Source: JAWUWD01 sp034112085 (GTDB lineage Bacteria; Bacteroidota; Bacteroidia; Cytophagales; Cyclobacteriaceae). Taken from it: 14,701 nt of DNA. The position numbers and the translations under genes are program-made. The notes below the pieces were generated by a model. That model was not told where the DNA came from. It ran no database searches and was given only the letters and a program-made list of their open reading frames with translations. The stretch lies in assembly GCA_034112085.1 (NCBI GenBank), contig JAWUWD010000047.1, positions 1-14,701 on the forward strand. Direction: 5' to 3'. Positions 14,613-14,701 of the stretch are shown in pieces. Each line of letters begins with the position of its first letter. Within the stretch, counting starts at the first letter, position 1.

Positions 14613-14620
14613 CAAAGCTA
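14613..14620 (-). promoter_or_regulatory. -7 box of the cytochrome c gene
   Basis: On the minus strand TAGCTTTG (14620-14613) is a perfect match to TAnnTTTG. A TTTC (14645-14642) 21 bases further upstream is a possible weak -33. The box ends 23 bases before the ATG of the membrane cytochrome gene. Confidence 0.5.
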
Positions 14621-14621
14621 T

Positions 14622-14629
14622 TATATTTG
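14622..14629 (+). promoter_or_regulatory. -7 box of the ArsC-like gene
   Basis: TATATTTG (14622-14629) is a perfect match to TAnnTTTG, 32 bases before the ATG at 14662. Upstream, TTTT (14600-14603, 18-base spacer) is only a poor -33 element. It lies one base from the opposite-strand -7 box. Confidence 0.5.
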
Positions 14630-14661
14630 TTTACACCTTAAGAAACTGAATACAAATTTTT

Positions 14662-14701
14662 ATGAAAAAGATATACTTTCTATCCACTTGCAGCACTTGT
14701 A
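14662..14701 (+). CDS. ArsC/Spx-family protein (5' end only, runs off window)
   Basis: Thirteen codons are visible: MKKIYFLSTCSTC. A first beta strand followed at once by a Cys-x-x-Cys motif at residues 10-13 is how Bacteroidetes arsenate-reductase-like (ArsC/Spx family) thioredoxin-fold proteins begin. The ATG is preceded by an A/T-rich leader and a perfect -7 box 32 bases upstream. The gene is divergent from the membrane cytochrome gene. With so little sequence, the family call rests on the N-terminal pattern only, and whether it is a true arsenate reductase cannot be said. Confidence 0.6.
   Translation, partial: MKKIYFLSTCSTC

Overview
The window looks like ordinary chromosome from a marine-type Bacteroidetes bacterium, most likely of the order Cytophagales. 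Base composition is AT-rich (about 40% GC by eye) and gene starts lack strong Shine-Dalgarno sites. Several intergenic regions carry the Bacteroidetes -7 box TAnnTTTG, usually with a TTTG-like -33 box. The encoded families are also typical of the phylum: DUF2807 lipoprotein, PagL-like outer-membrane deacylase, YceI, DUF2147, and an ECF sigma factor paired with a single-pass anti-sigma factor. No tRNA, rRNA, CRISPR array, insertion sequence or phage gene was seen. The longest gap between genes is about 211 bases (3295-3505).

Layout. 1-801 (+) is the 3' part of an ABC-F (Uup-type) ATPase gene. It converges on a two-gene minus-strand unit: an M28 metallopeptidase (1867-3294) and a PIG3-type quinone oxidoreductase (879-1862). 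Next, on the minus strand, come an ECF sigma factor (4376-4915) and its membrane anti-sigma partner (3506-4366), closed by a near-ideal intrinsic terminator. A DUF2147 secreted protein (5023-5457) and a YceI protein (5619-6188) follow as separate minus-strand units. Purine-nucleoside phosphorylase (6281-7090, +) is divergent from yceI and converges, with a 4-base overlap, on a minus-strand cluster of trmN-like tRNA methyltransferase (8989-9711), acyloxyacyl hydrolase (7824-8936) and DUF2807 lipoprotein (7087-7827). Formate-tetrahydrofolate ligase (9767-11446, +) is divergent from trmN.

A REP-like palindromic repeat (11479-11597) separates fhs from a minus-strand redox cluster: a membrane cytochrome c with a SirB-like N-terminus (13939-14589), a parallel beta-helix lipoprotein (12652-13878) and a diheme cytochrome lipoprotein of the SO2930/HNE_0200 type (11609-12652). 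At the right edge the first codons of an ArsC/Spx-like gene (14662 onward, +) are divergent from this cluster, with back-to-back -7 boxes between them.

How the genes fit together. Most units are independent housekeeping or envelope functions: translation quality control, purine salvage, one-carbon metabolism and tRNA modification. The most intriguing unit is the beta-helix/diheme-cytochrome pair. The two families are known to co-occur but their function is unresolved. Here they are joined by a one-base stop/start overlap and preceded by a membrane cytochrome, suggesting an extracytoplasmic electron-transfer module. Other points of interest are an Asn-to-Asp change at a base-recognition position of the phosphorylase, and the translational coupling of the lipid A deacylase-like protein to a DUF2807 lipoprotein.
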